Shown in pieces: positions 8,224 through 17,337 of a DNA stretch of 34,046 nucleotides (the stretch's first letter is position 1; each line of letters starts with the position of its first letter). The notes beneath the pieces were generated by a model, which was not told the DNA's origin, ran no database searches, and saw only the letters and a program-made list of their open reading frames with translations. A program made the position numbers and the translations under genes. This DNA is from Pseudomonas nitroreducens TX1 (GTDB lineage: Bacteria; Pseudomonadota; Gammaproteobacteria; Pseudomonadales; Pseudomonadaceae), in the NCBI RefSeq assembly GCF_000313755.1, contig NZ_AMZB01000056.1, positions 1-34,046 on the forward strand, in the 5' to 3' direction.

Positions 8224-9485
8224 TTGTCGAGGACCAGGATCGCGCGGAAATCGTTGACGTTGGTACGGGTCGGCTTGGTGATCACCAAATCGCCCAGTTC
8301 GGCGAAGAAGCCGTAGCCGTTGTTGTTGTCGAGCTCGTGCAGCGGGTTCAGGCCGGCCTTGAGGGCGCGGCTGTAGCTGCATGGGCTCATCAGGGCACCG
8401 GCGTTGCTTTCCATGCCGTCGATGCCGTCGGTGTCCCCCGCCAGGGCCCAGATGTTCGGTTCACCCTTGAGGTCGGCGGTGAGGCTGAGGAGAAACTCGG
8501 CGTTGCGTCCGCCACGGCCATTGCCGCGCACGGTCACGGTGGTCTCGCCACCGGAGAGGATCAAGCACGGCGCCTTCAGCGGCTGGCCATGCTTGCGGAT
8601 CTGCCGGGCGATGCCGGCGTGGACCTTGGCCACCTCGCGGGACTCGCCTTCCAGGTCGCCCAGGATCAGTGTCGGGATGCCGGCGGCTTCGGCCTTGGCA
8701 GCCACCGCGTCGATGGCATGCTGGGGCGTGGCGATCAGCGTGAAGTGGCTGCGCGACAGGCATTCGTCACCGGGTTTGACGGTCTCCGAGCGCGGGTCTT
8801 CCAGCCAGGCACGCACGTTCGCCGGCACGTCGATGGCATAGCGCTTGAGGATCGCCAGGGCGTCGGCCGAGGTGGTCGGGTCGCCGACGGTGGGGCCGGA
8901 GGCGATCACCGTGGCCTCGTCGCCGGGCACATCGGAAATCGCGTAGGTGTACACGCTGGCCGGCCAGCAGGCGCGTGCCAGACGGCCGCCCTTGATGGCG
9001 GAGAGATGCTTGCGCACGCAGTTCATTTCGCTGATGGCGGCGCCGGACTTGAGCAGGGCCTTGTTCACGCTGCGCTTGTCGTCGAGGCTGATGCCTTCGG
9101 CCGGCAGGGCGAGCAGGGCGGAGCCGCCGCCGGAGAGCAGGAAGATCACCCGGTCGTTCTCGGTCAGCCCGCTGATCAGCTCCAGCACGCGACGGGCGAC
9201 GCGTTCGCCGGCGTCGTCCGGCACCGGGTGCGAGGCTTCCACCACTTCGATGCTGCGGCACTCGGCGCCATAGCCGTAAGGCGCCACCACCAGACCCTGG
9301 ACGTCACCCTTCCAGTGCTTCTCGGCGACTTCGGCCATGGCCCCGGCGGCCTTGCCGGCGCCGATCACGATGGTGCGGCCGCCCTTGTCGGTGGGCAGGT
9401 GCTGCGCCAGTACCTGGGCCGGATGCGCGGCGGCGATGGCGGTGTCGAACAGCTCGCGCAGGAAGGCGCGTGGGTCGAGGCTCAT
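8220..9485 (-). CDS. ttuD: Glycerate 2-kinase / hydroxypyruvate reductase TtuD (MOFRL family)
   Basis: The 421-aa protein has the N-terminal GCKR/MOFRL fold with VIGAGKAAGAMAEV and LLSGGGSALLALP. The C-terminal MOFRL domain shows SGGETTVTVRGNGRGGRNAE and GDTDGIDG. Proteins named TtuD were first called hydroxypyruvate reductase. Characterised bacterial members are mainly glycerate 2-kinases that make 2-phosphoglycerate, which suits a pathway leading through enolase to the pyruvate kinase encoded next. The start at 9485 (MSLDPRAFLRELF) is the conserved family start; upstream residues read as junk. It is separated from glxR by 227 bases with hairpins, but overlaps pyk by four bases. Kinase is more likely than reductase, from pathway logic rather than sequence. 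Confidence 0.9.
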   Translation of the reverse strand: MSLDPRAFLRELFDTAIAAAHPAQVLAQHLPTDKGGRTIVIGAGKAAGAMAEVAEKHWKGDVQGLVVAPYGYGAECRSIEVVEASHPVPDDAGERVARRVLELISGLTENDRVIFLLSGGGSALLALPAEGISLDDKRSVNKALLKSGAAISEMNCVRKHLSAIKGGRLARACWPASVYTYAISDVPGDEATVIASGPTVGDPTTSADALAILKRYAIDVPANVRAWLEDPRSETVKPGDECLSRSHFTLIATPQHAIDAVAAKAEAAGIPTLILGDLEGESREVAKVHAGIARQIRKHGQPLKAPCLILSGGETTVTVRGNGRGGRNAEFLLSLTADLKGEPNIWALAGDTDGIDGMESNAGALMSPCSYSRALKAGLNPLHELDNNNGYGFFAELGDLVITKPTRTNVNDFRAILVLDK

Positions 9486-9560
9486 GTCAGGCTCCGATGA
9501 TTCTTGTTGTGGTGTTCCATGGCTCAGGCTTCTTTCTGAAGAAGACTCAGCGATGGAATC

Positions 9561-9607
9561 GAACACCCCGGCCGGCGGGGCCGTGATTCCCAACGGCCGG
9601 GTGTTCG
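9561..9607 (-). repeat. Inverted repeat 1 in the glxR-ttuD junction
   Basis: GAACACCCCGGCCG near 9561 pairs with CGGCCGGGTGTTC near 9594-9606, with one bulged C. It is the first of three stem-loops lying between glxR and ttuD and may block exonucleases or attenuate transcription. Confidence 0.6.
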
Positions 9608-9625
9608 AAGCGCTTTGCAGCGTGG

Positions 9626-9655
9626 CGGGCCAGGCCACTCCCATAACCTGGCCCG
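9626..9655 (-). repeat. Inverted repeat 2 in the glxR-ttuD junction
   Basis: CGGGCCAGG (9626-9634) and CCTGGCCCG (9647-9655) form a perfect 9-bp stem with a 12-base loop. No T-run follows. Confidence 0.6.
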
Positions 9656-9669
9656 TCAGCTTGCTCCTT

Positions 9670-9703
9670 GGCGGATAACGCCGCTGGCGTTATGCGCCCT
9701 ACG
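9670..9703. repeat. GGCGGATAACGCC-type Pseudomonas intergenic repeat
   Basis: GGCGGATAACGCC, then GCT, then GGCGTTATGCGCC, followed by CTACG. The arms match except for one base. I recognise this as a dispersed palindrome common in Pseudomonas intergenic DNA. It sits 10 bases from the glxR stop. Confidence 0.7.
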
Positions 9704-9712
9704 TCCTGCTCT

Positions 9713-10603
9713 TCAGTCCTTGCGGATGGAGAAGTTGGCCATGTGCTCCAGGCCCTTGATCAGGCCGGAGTGGTCCCAGTTGCTGCCGCCGATGGCCGCG
9801 CAGGTGCTGAACACCTGCTGGGCGTTGGCGGTGTTGGGCAGGTTCAGGCCCAGTTCGCGCGCGCCGGCCAGCGCCAGGTTGAGGTCCTTCTGGTGCAGGC
9901 TGATGCGGAAGCCCGGATCGAAGGTGCCCTTGACCATGCGCTCGCCATGCACTTCGAGGATGCGCGAGGAGGCGAAGCCGCCCATCAGCGCTTCACGCAC
10001 CTTGGCCGGGTCCGCGCCATTCTTGGCGGCGAACAGCAAGGCTTCGGCGACGGCCTGGATGTACAGGGCGACGATGATCTGGTTGGCCACCTTGGCGGTC
10101 TGGCCATCGCCATTGCCGCCGACGCGGGTGATGTTCTTGCCCATGGCCTGGAACAGCGGCAGGGCGCGTTCGAAGGTATTCGGGCAGCCGCCGACCATGA
10201 TGCTCAGGGACGCGGCCTTGGCGCCGACTTCACCACCGGAAACCGGGGCGTCCAGGTACTGCGCGCCGGTGGCCTTGATCTTCTCGGCGAAGGTCTTGGT
10301 GGCGGTGGGGGAGATCGAGCTCATGTCGATCACCACCTTGTTCGGGCCCACGCCTTCGGCGATGCCGTCCTTGCGGAACAGCACGTCTTCCACTTGCGGG
10401 GTGTCCGGGACCATCACGATGATGAACTCGGCTTCCTGGGCGACTTCCTTGGGGTTGGCCAGGGCGACGGCGCCGCCTTCGACCAGGGCCGCCGGGGCGG
10501 CATCGTGGTGGGTGGAAACGAAGATCTGGTGACCGGCTTTCTGCAGGTTCTGCGCCATGGGCAGGCCCATGATGCCGGTGCCGATGAATCCGATTTTGGC
10601 CAT
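9713..10603 (-). CDS. glxR: Tartronate semialdehyde reductase (2-hydroxy-3-oxopropionate reductase)
   Basis: The 296-aa beta-hydroxyacid dehydrogenase reduces tartronate semialdehyde to D-glycerate with NAD(P)H. Residues 1-30 form the Rossmann start (KIGFIGTGIMGLPMAQNL). The substrate loop is DAPVSGGEVGAKAASLSIMV near 120-140. The catalytic lysine lies in GQTAKVANQIIVALYIQAVAEAL near 165-190. Length is typical. ATG at 10603 has AGGAG upstream. The gene lies between hyi and ttuD in the glyoxylate operon, which separates it from the homologous 3-hydroxyisobutyrate dehydrogenase and glyoxylate/succinic semialdehyde reductases. Confidence 0.94.
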   Translation of the reverse strand: MAKIGFIGTGIMGLPMAQNLQKAGHQIFVSTHHDAAPAALVEGGAVALANPKEVAQEAEFIIVMVPDTPQVEDVLFRKDGIAEGVGPNKVVIDMSSISPTATKTFAEKIKATGAQYLDAPVSGGEVGAKAASLSIMVGGCPNTFERALPLFQAMGKNITRVGGNGDGQTAKVANQIIVALYIQAVAEALLFAAKNGADPAKVREALMGGFASSRILEVHGERMVKGTFDPGFRISLHQKDLNLALAGARELGLNLPNTANAQQVFSTCAAIGGSNWDHSGLIKGLEHMANFSIRKD

Positions 10604-10634
10604 GAGGAATTCTCCTGGTTGTTCTTGTTGGGCT

Positions 10635-10666
10635 GGCCGGCGCGCTGCGTACCCAACGCGCCGGCC
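10635..10666 (-). repeat. Inverted repeat in the hyi-glxR junction
   Basis: GGCCGGCGCG (10635-10644) and CGCGCCGGCC (10657-10666) are perfect arms around a 12-base loop, starting 7 bases past the hyi stop. It lacks a T-run; likely an RNA-stability element rather than a full terminator. Confidence 0.6.
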
Positions 10667-10672
10667 GGCGAA

Positions 10673-11455
10673 TCAGATGACGTTGTGGCTCTTCAGCCAG
10701 CCGAGGCCGGCTTCGGTGGTGGTCTTGGGCTTGTATTCGCAGCCGACCCAGCCGCGGTAGCCGATGCGGTCCAGGTGGTCGAACAGGAAGCGGTAGTTGA
10801 TCTCGCCGGTGCCCGGCTCGTGGCGGCCGGGGTTGTCGGCCAGCTGCACGTGGTTGATCGAGGCGAGGTTCTTCTCGAGGGTCCGCGCCAGGTCACCTTC
10901 CATGATCTGCATGTGGTAGATGTCGTACTGCAGGAACAGGTTGGCGCTGCCGACCTTCTCGCGGATGTCCTGGGCCTGCTGGGTGTTCTGCAGGTAGAAG
11001 CCGGGGATGTCGATCGTGTTGATCATCTCCATGACCAGCTTGATGCCCGCAGCTTCGAGCTTGCCCGCCGCGTACTCCAGGTTGTTCAGGAAGGTGTTCT
11101 CGATGGTCGCGCAGTCATGGCCCTGCGGACGGATACCGGCCAGGCAGTTGACCTGGGTGTTGCCCAGCACCCTGGCGTAGGCGATGGCCTTGTCGACGCC
11201 GGCGCGGAATTCCTCGACGCGGTCCGGGTGGCAGGCGATGCCGCGCTCGCCTTTCGACCAGTCGCCGGCAGGCAGGTTGAACAGCACTTGCTCGAGCTGA
11301 TTGGCGTCCAGGCGGGCCTTGATCACCTCGGCCTCGACGTCATACGGGAAGAGGTACTCGACACCGCTGAAACCGGCGCGTGCGGCGGCTTCGAAACGGT
11401 CGAGGAAGTCCACCTCGGTGAACAGCATGGACAGGTTGGCGCAGAAACGGGGCAT
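10673..11455 (-). CDS. hyi: Hydroxypyruvate isomerase
   Basis: The 260-aa TIM-barrel enzyme of the xylose-isomerase-like superfamily interconverts hydroxypyruvate and tartronate semialdehyde. Visible family segments are MPRFCANLSMLFTEV at the start, the metal-ligand stretch KLVMEMINTIDIPGFYLQ, FLQYDIYHMQIMEGDLA, and HVQLADNPGRHEPGTGEINY, with acidic and histidine ligands at the expected places. The start at 11455 follows AGGAGTG at good spacing. A frame-open extension upstream overlaps the hairpin-bearing intergenic region and shows no homology. It sits between gcl and glxR, the standard bacterial order. Confidence 0.94.
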   Translation of the reverse strand: MPRFCANLSMLFTEVDFLDRFEAAARAGFSGVEYLFPYDVEAEVIKARLDANQLEQVLFNLPAGDWSKGERGIACHPDRVEEFRAGVDKAIAYARVLGNTQVNCLAGIRPQGHDCATIENTFLNNLEYAAGKLEAAGIKLVMEMINTIDIPGFYLQNTQQAQDIREKVGSANLFLQYDIYHMQIMEGDLARTLEKNLASINHVQLADNPGRHEPGTGEINYRFLFDHLDRIGYRGWVGCEYKPKTTTEAGLGWLKSHNVI

Positions 11456-11555
11456 GGGGTCACTCCTGTTGAACGGGTGGTGCGTGGTGCTCGGCTTCTT
11501 CAAGAAAGAGAGCAGGGGGTGGGGGACTCCCCGCCAGGAAATGTCCACCCCCAAG

Positions 11556-11575
11556 CTCCTCCCCGAGGGGAGGAG
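11556..11575 (-). repeat. Hairpin in the gcl-hyi junction
   Basis: CTCCTCCCC (11556-11564) and GGGGAGGAG (11567-11575) almost abut, forming a stable stem with a very tight loop, about 20 bases downstream of gcl. With the other junction hairpins it may set unequal transcript levels. Confidence 0.5.
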
Positions 11576-11592
11576 TCGTTCGGTCCGGCTGA

Positions 11593-13368
<1,776 letters not shown>

Positions 13369-13394
13369 ATTTTGTTCCTCGGTTCTTATATTGA

Positions 13395-13404
13395 TTGTGT
13401 ACAA
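13395..13404. promoter_or_regulatory. Candidate operator site 1 (gcl side)
   Basis: TTGTGTACAA at 13395-13404 has perfect TTGT/ACAA arms, 27 bases upstream of the gcl start. It would overlap a gcl promoter or leader, fitting repression. The regulator is not shown; the nearby RutR-like TetR protein is the first candidate. Confidence 0.45.
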
Positions 13405-13451
13405 AAGTTGAGGCGATTCTAGGCAGGCAATTCGATGAAGGTCAAGACGGG

Positions 13452-13461
13452 TTGTATACGA
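13452..13461. promoter_or_regulatory. Candidate operator site 2
   Basis: TTGTATACGA at 13452-13461 matches site 1 in core and left arm with one arm mismatch. Its centre is about 57 bases from that of site 1. Confidence 0.4.
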
Positions 13462-13551
13462 GGGACTGAGCGGTCATTTTTTGTTAAAAGCCTTCTATTT
13501 CGCGGCTTTCGATGAAAACCTGAACGCTGGGTCAAACTATCGTTTGAAAAA

Positions 13552-13561
13552 ATGTATACAA
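13552..13561. promoter_or_regulatory. Candidate operator site 3
   Basis: ATGTATACAA at 13552-13561 is followed by an A-run. It shares the TGTATAC core with site 2 and lies 100 bases from it, toward the GlcG-like gene. Confidence 0.4.
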
Positions 13562-13725
13562 AAATAGATGTGAATTGTCCTTTTCAGTTGCTTTGGGTGA
13601 GACCTTCGGCTACTAGATTGCGTACAGATTTCTGATACGCGTGTGCGCAGCTTTGACCTCTACGCGCGGCGTTGCCCCGGCTTATCCACCTTGATCGGTC
13701 TTATCAACTTGAAAAGGAAAACCTC

Positions 13726-14157
13726 ATGAGCACCCTGAATCTGGAAACCGCACTGGACATCACCCGCCACGCTCTGGTCGCCAGCCGCGAGTTGTCCACC
13801 GCACCGCTGACCATTGCCGTGCTGGATGCCGGCGGGCACCTGTTGAGCCTGCAACGCGAGGATGGCGCGAGCATGCTTCGCCCGCAGATCGCCATCGGCA
13901 AGGCCTGGGGCGCGGTGGCGCTGGGCAAGTCGTCGCGCGTGCTGGCGGCGGACGCTCAGCAGCGCCCGTCGTTCATCGCCGCGGTGAACACCTTGGCGCA
14001 GGGCAACGTGGTGCCCGCGCCGGGCGGCGTGCTGATCCGCAATTCGGCCAATGAAGTGATAGGCGCCATCGGTATCAGCGGCGATGCCTCGGACATCGAC
14101 GAGCAATGCGCGATCCGTGGTGTGCAGGCGCTGGGCCTGGTGGCTGACGCGGGCTGA
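13726..14157 (+). CDS. GlcG/HbpS-family protein
   Basis: The 143-aa protein belongs to the GlcG/HbpS (DUF336) family. Visible features are the early LETALDITRHALVAS helix, TIAVLDAGGHLLSLQREDGA, AIGKAWGAVALGKSS and the glycine-rich GGVLIRNSANEVIGAIGISG. HbpS is an extracellular heme-binding sensor, while GlcG is encoded with glycolate/glyoxylate genes and has no settled function. There is no signal peptide here, so it is likely cytoplasmic. The start at 13726 follows AAAAGGAAAA; an upstream in-frame alternative would add an unlikely extension. It is divergent from gcl across the shared control region, which suggests a role near glyoxylate metabolism. A small-molecule binding or helper role is inference. 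Confidence 0.85.
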   Translation: MSTLNLETALDITRHALVASRELSTAPLTIAVLDAGGHLLSLQREDGASMLRPQIAIGKAWGAVALGKSSRVLAADAQQRPSFIAAVNTLAQGNVVPAPGGVLIRNSANEVIGAIGISGDASDIDEQCAIRGVQALGLVADAG

Positions 14158-14470
14158 TCACAGAAGGGAAGGGCGCGCAGTTCATCGCGCGCCCGCGCCC
14201 GGCGTTACCTGTAGGAGCGGGGCATGCCCACGAACCACCCTTTACGCCGGAAGCTTCAGGTGTGCGGCGGGTTCGCGCGCAATACGGGGACTGGATATCT
14301 CGTGACGGCGATTTCCCTCTCCCTAACCCTCTCCCTGAAGGGAGAGGGGACCGTACGGAGTAGGATGAGGCCTTGGTGTCAGCCGTCGCGGAAAGCTCCC
14401 TCTCCCTTCAGGGAGAGGGCGGGGGGAGAGGGCAAGTCTCGCGCCGAGTGTCCTCGGCATTGATGGGCGA
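14158..14470. other. 313-base gap with repeat copy 2
   Basis: No gene is seen between the convergent GlcG-like and TetR genes. The main content is the paired CCCTCTCCC repeat at 14315-14433. The two transcripts may end here. Confidence 0.6.
14315..14433. repeat. Paired CCCTCTCCC/GGGAGAGGG intergenic repeat, copy 2
   Basis: Unit one (14315-14350) and unit two (about 14395-14433) are each palindromic and mutually inverted, sharing CCCTCTCCCT, GAAGGGAGAGGG and its complement with copy 1 at 6655-6778. The unique centre of about 45 bases differs between copies. Confidence 0.75.
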
Positions 14471-15124
14471 TCAGATCGACAATGGCCGCAACCGCCCCTG
14501 TGGCCTCGGCTCGGCGCCGCCATCCGGCGCGGTGCCACGCAGCACCAGGCGGGTAATGGTATCGGTGGCTGCCTCGAAGTCCGCGTCGCTCAGGCTGGTC
14601 TTGCCGGTGACAATGGAAATCTGCCAGTCGAAATCGGCGTAGGTCTGGGTCGCCGCCCAGATGGTGAACAGCAGGTGGTGCGGGTCCACCGGCGCCAGCA
14701 GGCCGCGGTCGATCCAGCTCTGCAGGCAGGCGATATTGCGTTGCGCCTGTGCGTTCAGCTCATCCAGGTATTCCTTGGGCAGGTGCGGCGCACCGTGCAT
14801 CAGTTCGCTGGCGAACACCTTCGACGCGTGCGGCAGTTCCTGGGAAATCTTCACCTTGGAGCGGATGTAGGCGCGCAGCGCCTCGCTTGGCTCGTCGTCC
14901 TCGCGGAACGGCGCGGAGGCCTGCAGCAGCGGCTCCACGACGCTTTCCAGCACGCAGCGGTAGAGATTTTCCTTGGACTGGAAGTAGTAGTAGACGTTGG
15001 GCTTGGGCAGCCCGGCGCGAGCGGCGATGTCGCTGGTCTTGGTCGCCGCGAAACCCTTCTCGGCGAATTCTTCGCTGGCTGCGCGAAGGATGAGGCGACG
15101 GTTACGCTCGCGAATGCTGGTCAT
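14471..15124 (-). CDS. TetR-family regulator, RutR-like
   Basis: The 217-aa repressor-type protein has a helix-turn-helix at about residues 8-50 (ILRAASEEFAEKGFAATKTS, then AARAGLPKPNVYYYFQSKENLY). The ligand domain resembles that of RutR/YcdC: FREDDEPSEALRAYIRSKVK, PHASKVFASELMHGAPHLP and LAPVDPHHLLFTIWAATQ, then YADFDWQISIVTG. E. coli RutR senses uracil and thymine. The ligand here could be a purine or pyrimidine catabolite or glyoxylate, inferred only from neighbours. It has a weak ribosome site (GAAGA). It is divergent from moaA, with a palindrome at 15240-15251 and a GTGTAC site just beyond, suggesting autoregulation and control of gcl. Confidence 0.87.
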   Translation of the reverse strand: MTSIRERNRRLILRAASEEFAEKGFAATKTSDIAARAGLPKPNVYYYFQSKENLYRCVLESVVEPLLQASAPFREDDEPSEALRAYIRSKVKISQELPHASKVFASELMHGAPHLPKEYLDELNAQAQRNIACLQSWIDRGLLAPVDPHHLLFTIWAATQTYADFDWQISIVTGKTSLSDADFEAATDTITRLVLRGTAPDGGAEPRPQGRLRPLSI

Positions 15125-15239
15125 TGGCTGGTCTTCTTTCTTTTATTGCTGTTGTCACAGAACAGAGCCGGGCATGGTAGCACCGGGCTCTGGAGCCCCT
15201 CAACTCGGGGCCTGTCGCGGTACTGGCGTGCAATTTCCT

Positions 15240-15251
15240 GACTCGCGAGTC
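15240..15251. promoter_or_regulatory. 12-bp perfect palindrome between tetR and moaA
   Basis: GACTCGCGAGTC at 15240-15251 is a perfect palindrome. It is followed directly by TTTTGTGTGTACAG (15254-15267), which resembles the GTRTAC sites near gcl. Either could be an operator for the adjacent TetR protein. Seen in sequence; function inferred. Confidence 0.4.
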
Positions 15252-15336
15252 GATTTTGTGTGTACAGCGGCGGTGTTCTAAGGTATTTCTAGCGCACTTT
15301 CGTTCGGCGCCTGCCATCCGGAACTTCCCACTGCCC

Positions 15337-16332
15337 ATGTCCGATTCCCAGTTGGTCGACCCCTTCGGTCGACGCATCACCTACCTGCGCCTGTCGGTCA
15401 CCGACCGCTGCGACTTCCGCTGCACCTACTGCATGAGCGAAGACATGCAGTTCCTGCCGCGCGACCAGGTGTTGAGCCTTGAGGAGCTCGAAGCCGTCGC
15501 CGACGCCTTCATCGGCCTGGGCGTGAAGCGCATCCGCATCACCGGCGGCGAGCCGCTGGTGCGCAAAGGCCTGACTGGTCTGCTGGCAAGGCTGGGCGCA
15601 CGCCCGGAGCTGGACGATCTGTCCATCACCACCAATGGCTCGCAACTGCGCGAGCGCGCGACCGAGCTGCGCGCAGCCGGCGTGCGCCGGCTGAATATCA
15701 GCCTTGACTCGCTGCGCCGCGAACGCTTCGCCGCCTTCACCCGCTCCGACAAGCTTGAGCAGGTGCTCGACGGCATCGACGCCGCCCGCGAGGCCGGCTT
15801 CGAGCGCATCAAGCTCAATGCCGTGGTCCAGAAGGGCCGCAACGACGACGAAGTCCGCGACCTGGTGGCCTTCGCCCTGGAGAAGGGCATCGACATCAGT
15901 TTCATCGAGGAGATGCCGCTGGGCAGCGTCAGCAGCCATGAGCGAAAGCAGACGCTGTGCAGCAGCGACGAAGTTCGCGCGCAGCTCGCCGAGCGCTGGC
16001 AACTGCTGCCCACGCCTGAACGTAGTGGTGGTCCATCGCGCTACTACCGCATCGACGGCTACACCAGCCGCATCGGCTTCATCTCGCCGCACAGCCACAA
16101 CTTCTGCGGCGACTGCAATCGGGTGCGAGTGACCGCTGAGGGCAAACTGGTGCTCTGTCTCGGCCACGAAGGCGCACTGGACCTGCGCCAGTTGCTGCGC
16201 GATCACCCCGGCGACAGCGCGCGCCTGCGCCAGGCGCTGATGCAGGCGTTGCAGCTCAAACCCGAACGCCATCATTTCGAAGCCGACCAGCAGGTTCAGG
16301 TACTGCGCTTCATGAGCATGACCGGTGGCTGA
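15337..16332 (+). CDS. moaA: GTP 3',8-cyclase MoaA
   Basis: The 331-aa radical-SAM enzyme carries out the first step of molybdopterin synthesis, rearranging GTP to 3',8-cyclo-GTP. The N-terminal SAM cluster is CDFRCTYC (Cys25, Cys29, Cys32), followed by the ITGGEPLVRKG glycine motif. The C-terminal second cluster is in NFCGDCNRVRVTAEGKLVLC. The essential C-terminal Gly-Gly is present (MSMTGG). All functional residues I can check are intact. The start at 15337 (MSDSQLVDPFGRR) fits family length, though the ribosome site is poor. No other moa genes are nearby. In P. aeruginosa I recall this position as moaA2, near purine-catabolism genes that need molybdenum enzymes. Confidence 0.95.
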   Translation: MSDSQLVDPFGRRITYLRLSVTDRCDFRCTYCMSEDMQFLPRDQVLSLEELEAVADAFIGLGVKRIRITGGEPLVRKGLTGLLARLGARPELDDLSITTNGSQLRERATELRAAGVRRLNISLDSLRRERFAAFTRSDKLEQVLDGIDAAREAGFERIKLNAVVQKGRNDDEVRDLVAFALEKGIDISFIEEMPLGSVSSHERKQTLCSSDEVRAQLAERWQLLPTPERSGGPSRYYRIDGYTSRIGFISPHSHNFCGDCNRVRVTAEGKLVLCLGHEGALDLRQLLRDHPGDSARLRQALMQALQLKPERHHFEADQQVQVLRFMSMTGG

Positions 16333-16341
16333 GTCCGCCAC

Positions 16342-16360
16342 GGCGGGCGCCCGACCCGCC
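16342..16360 (+). terminator. Hairpin after moaA
   Basis: GGCGGG (16342-16347) pairs with CCCGCC (16355-16360). It is short and lacks a T-run, so it is a weak terminator candidate between moaA and the binding-protein gene. Confidence 0.35.
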
Positions 16361-16397
16361 TGACAGAACAAGAACAACAGGTAACAAGGAGAGTCGT

Positions 16398-17228
16398 TTG
16401 AAGCTCAAGGCATTCGGCTGCGCGCTTGCCAGCATTCTTTTCAGCGGTGTTTCAGGTGTCGGTATGGCCCAGACCTACGTGGTCGGCGTCGAGAATCTGC
16501 CATTCGCACCGCACTACAGCACCGACGCGCAGGGCAATTACCAGGGTTTCGCCCGCGAGGCGCTGGACCTGTTCGCCAGCAGCGTCGGCATTACGCTGCA
16601 ATACCGCCCGCTGCCGGTGGATGCACTACTGCCGGCACTGCTTTCCGGGCAGGTCGATTTCAAGTACCCGGACAACCCCAACTGGGCGCCTGGGCAAAAG
16701 GCCGGCACGACCCTGCGCTACAGCCAGCCGGTGGCCGAGTACGTCGATGGTGTACTGGTGGCGCCGGAGCGTCTGGGGAAGGGTCTCGCTGCCTTGAAGC
16801 GCCTGGCGCTGGTGGAGGGCTGGACGCCGCGCGGTTACGAGCAGCCGGTGCAGTCGGGGCAGATTACCCTCGCGCCCAGCGCCGACCTCAAGCAGATGAT
16901 CCACGCCGCGCTGAAGAAGCAGGCCGACGGCGCTTATTTCAACGTGGTGGTCGCCACTTTCTACCTGGACAATATCCGCGCGAAACCGGGGGCGCTGGTG
17001 TTCGATCCTTCGCTGCCGCACACGCGCAGCGCCTTCCATCTCTCCACGCTGAAGCAGGGCGAGCTCGTCGAGCGCTTCGACCGCTTTCTCGTCGATCACG
17101 CCGAGGAAGTGGCCGCGCTCAAGACCAAGTACGGCGTCGAGTCGAATCTGGATTCCGAGCACCTGGGCGTCGAACAATGGAAAGTGGATTTCCTCGAACG
17201 CCAGAAAGCCAAACAGAAGTCGCCCTGA
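16398..17228 (+). CDS. Orphan periplasmic solute-binding protein (SBP_bac_3-like)
   Basis: The 276-aa protein has a signal peptide (about residues 1-24, ending GMAQ), then TYVVGVENLPFAPHYS and GFAREALDLFASSVGITLQY. This opening is typical of polar amino-acid binding proteins and their enzyme-like relatives. The conserved LLSGQVDFKYPDNPNW and the late ADLKQMIHAALKKQADGAYF fit the two-lobed fold. The initiator is TTG at 16398, supported by AAGGAG seven bases before it and by the correct signal peptide. No ATP-binding or permease gene is adjacent, so it may serve a distant transporter or act as a sensor. Ligand unknown. Confidence 0.78.
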   Translation: MKLKAFGCALASILFSGVSGVGMAQTYVVGVENLPFAPHYSTDAQGNYQGFAREALDLFASSVGITLQYRPLPVDALLPALLSGQVDFKYPDNPNWAPGQKAGTTLRYSQPVAEYVDGVLVAPERLGKGLAALKRLALVEGWTPRGYEQPVQSGQITLAPSADLKQMIHAALKKQADGAYFNVVVATFYLDNIRAKPGALVFDPSLPHTRSAFHLSTLKQGELVERFDRFLVDHAEEVAALKTKYGVESNLDSEHLGVEQWKVDFLERQKAKQKSP

Positions 17229-17337
17229 GCTGCTGGATTCCCTAGAATCGCCGCTGCCGTTTGCGCGCCAGCCGTAGGGAGGATGAAGTGCGCCGCGCTA
17301 TGATCTTCCTTTGCTGCCATTGTCTGCCGGAGCCGGC

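Larger units (their letters stand above)
13369..13725. promoter_or_regulatory. Divergent control region between gcl and the GlcG-like gene
   Basis: This 357-base region without a gene is the AT-richest stretch in this half of the window and must hold both divergent promoters. Three near-palindromes with a GTRTAC core are visible at 13395-13404, 13452-13461 and 13552-13561, plus a weaker one at 13618-13627. I did not find clear -35/-10 pairs I would defend. Confidence 0.55.
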
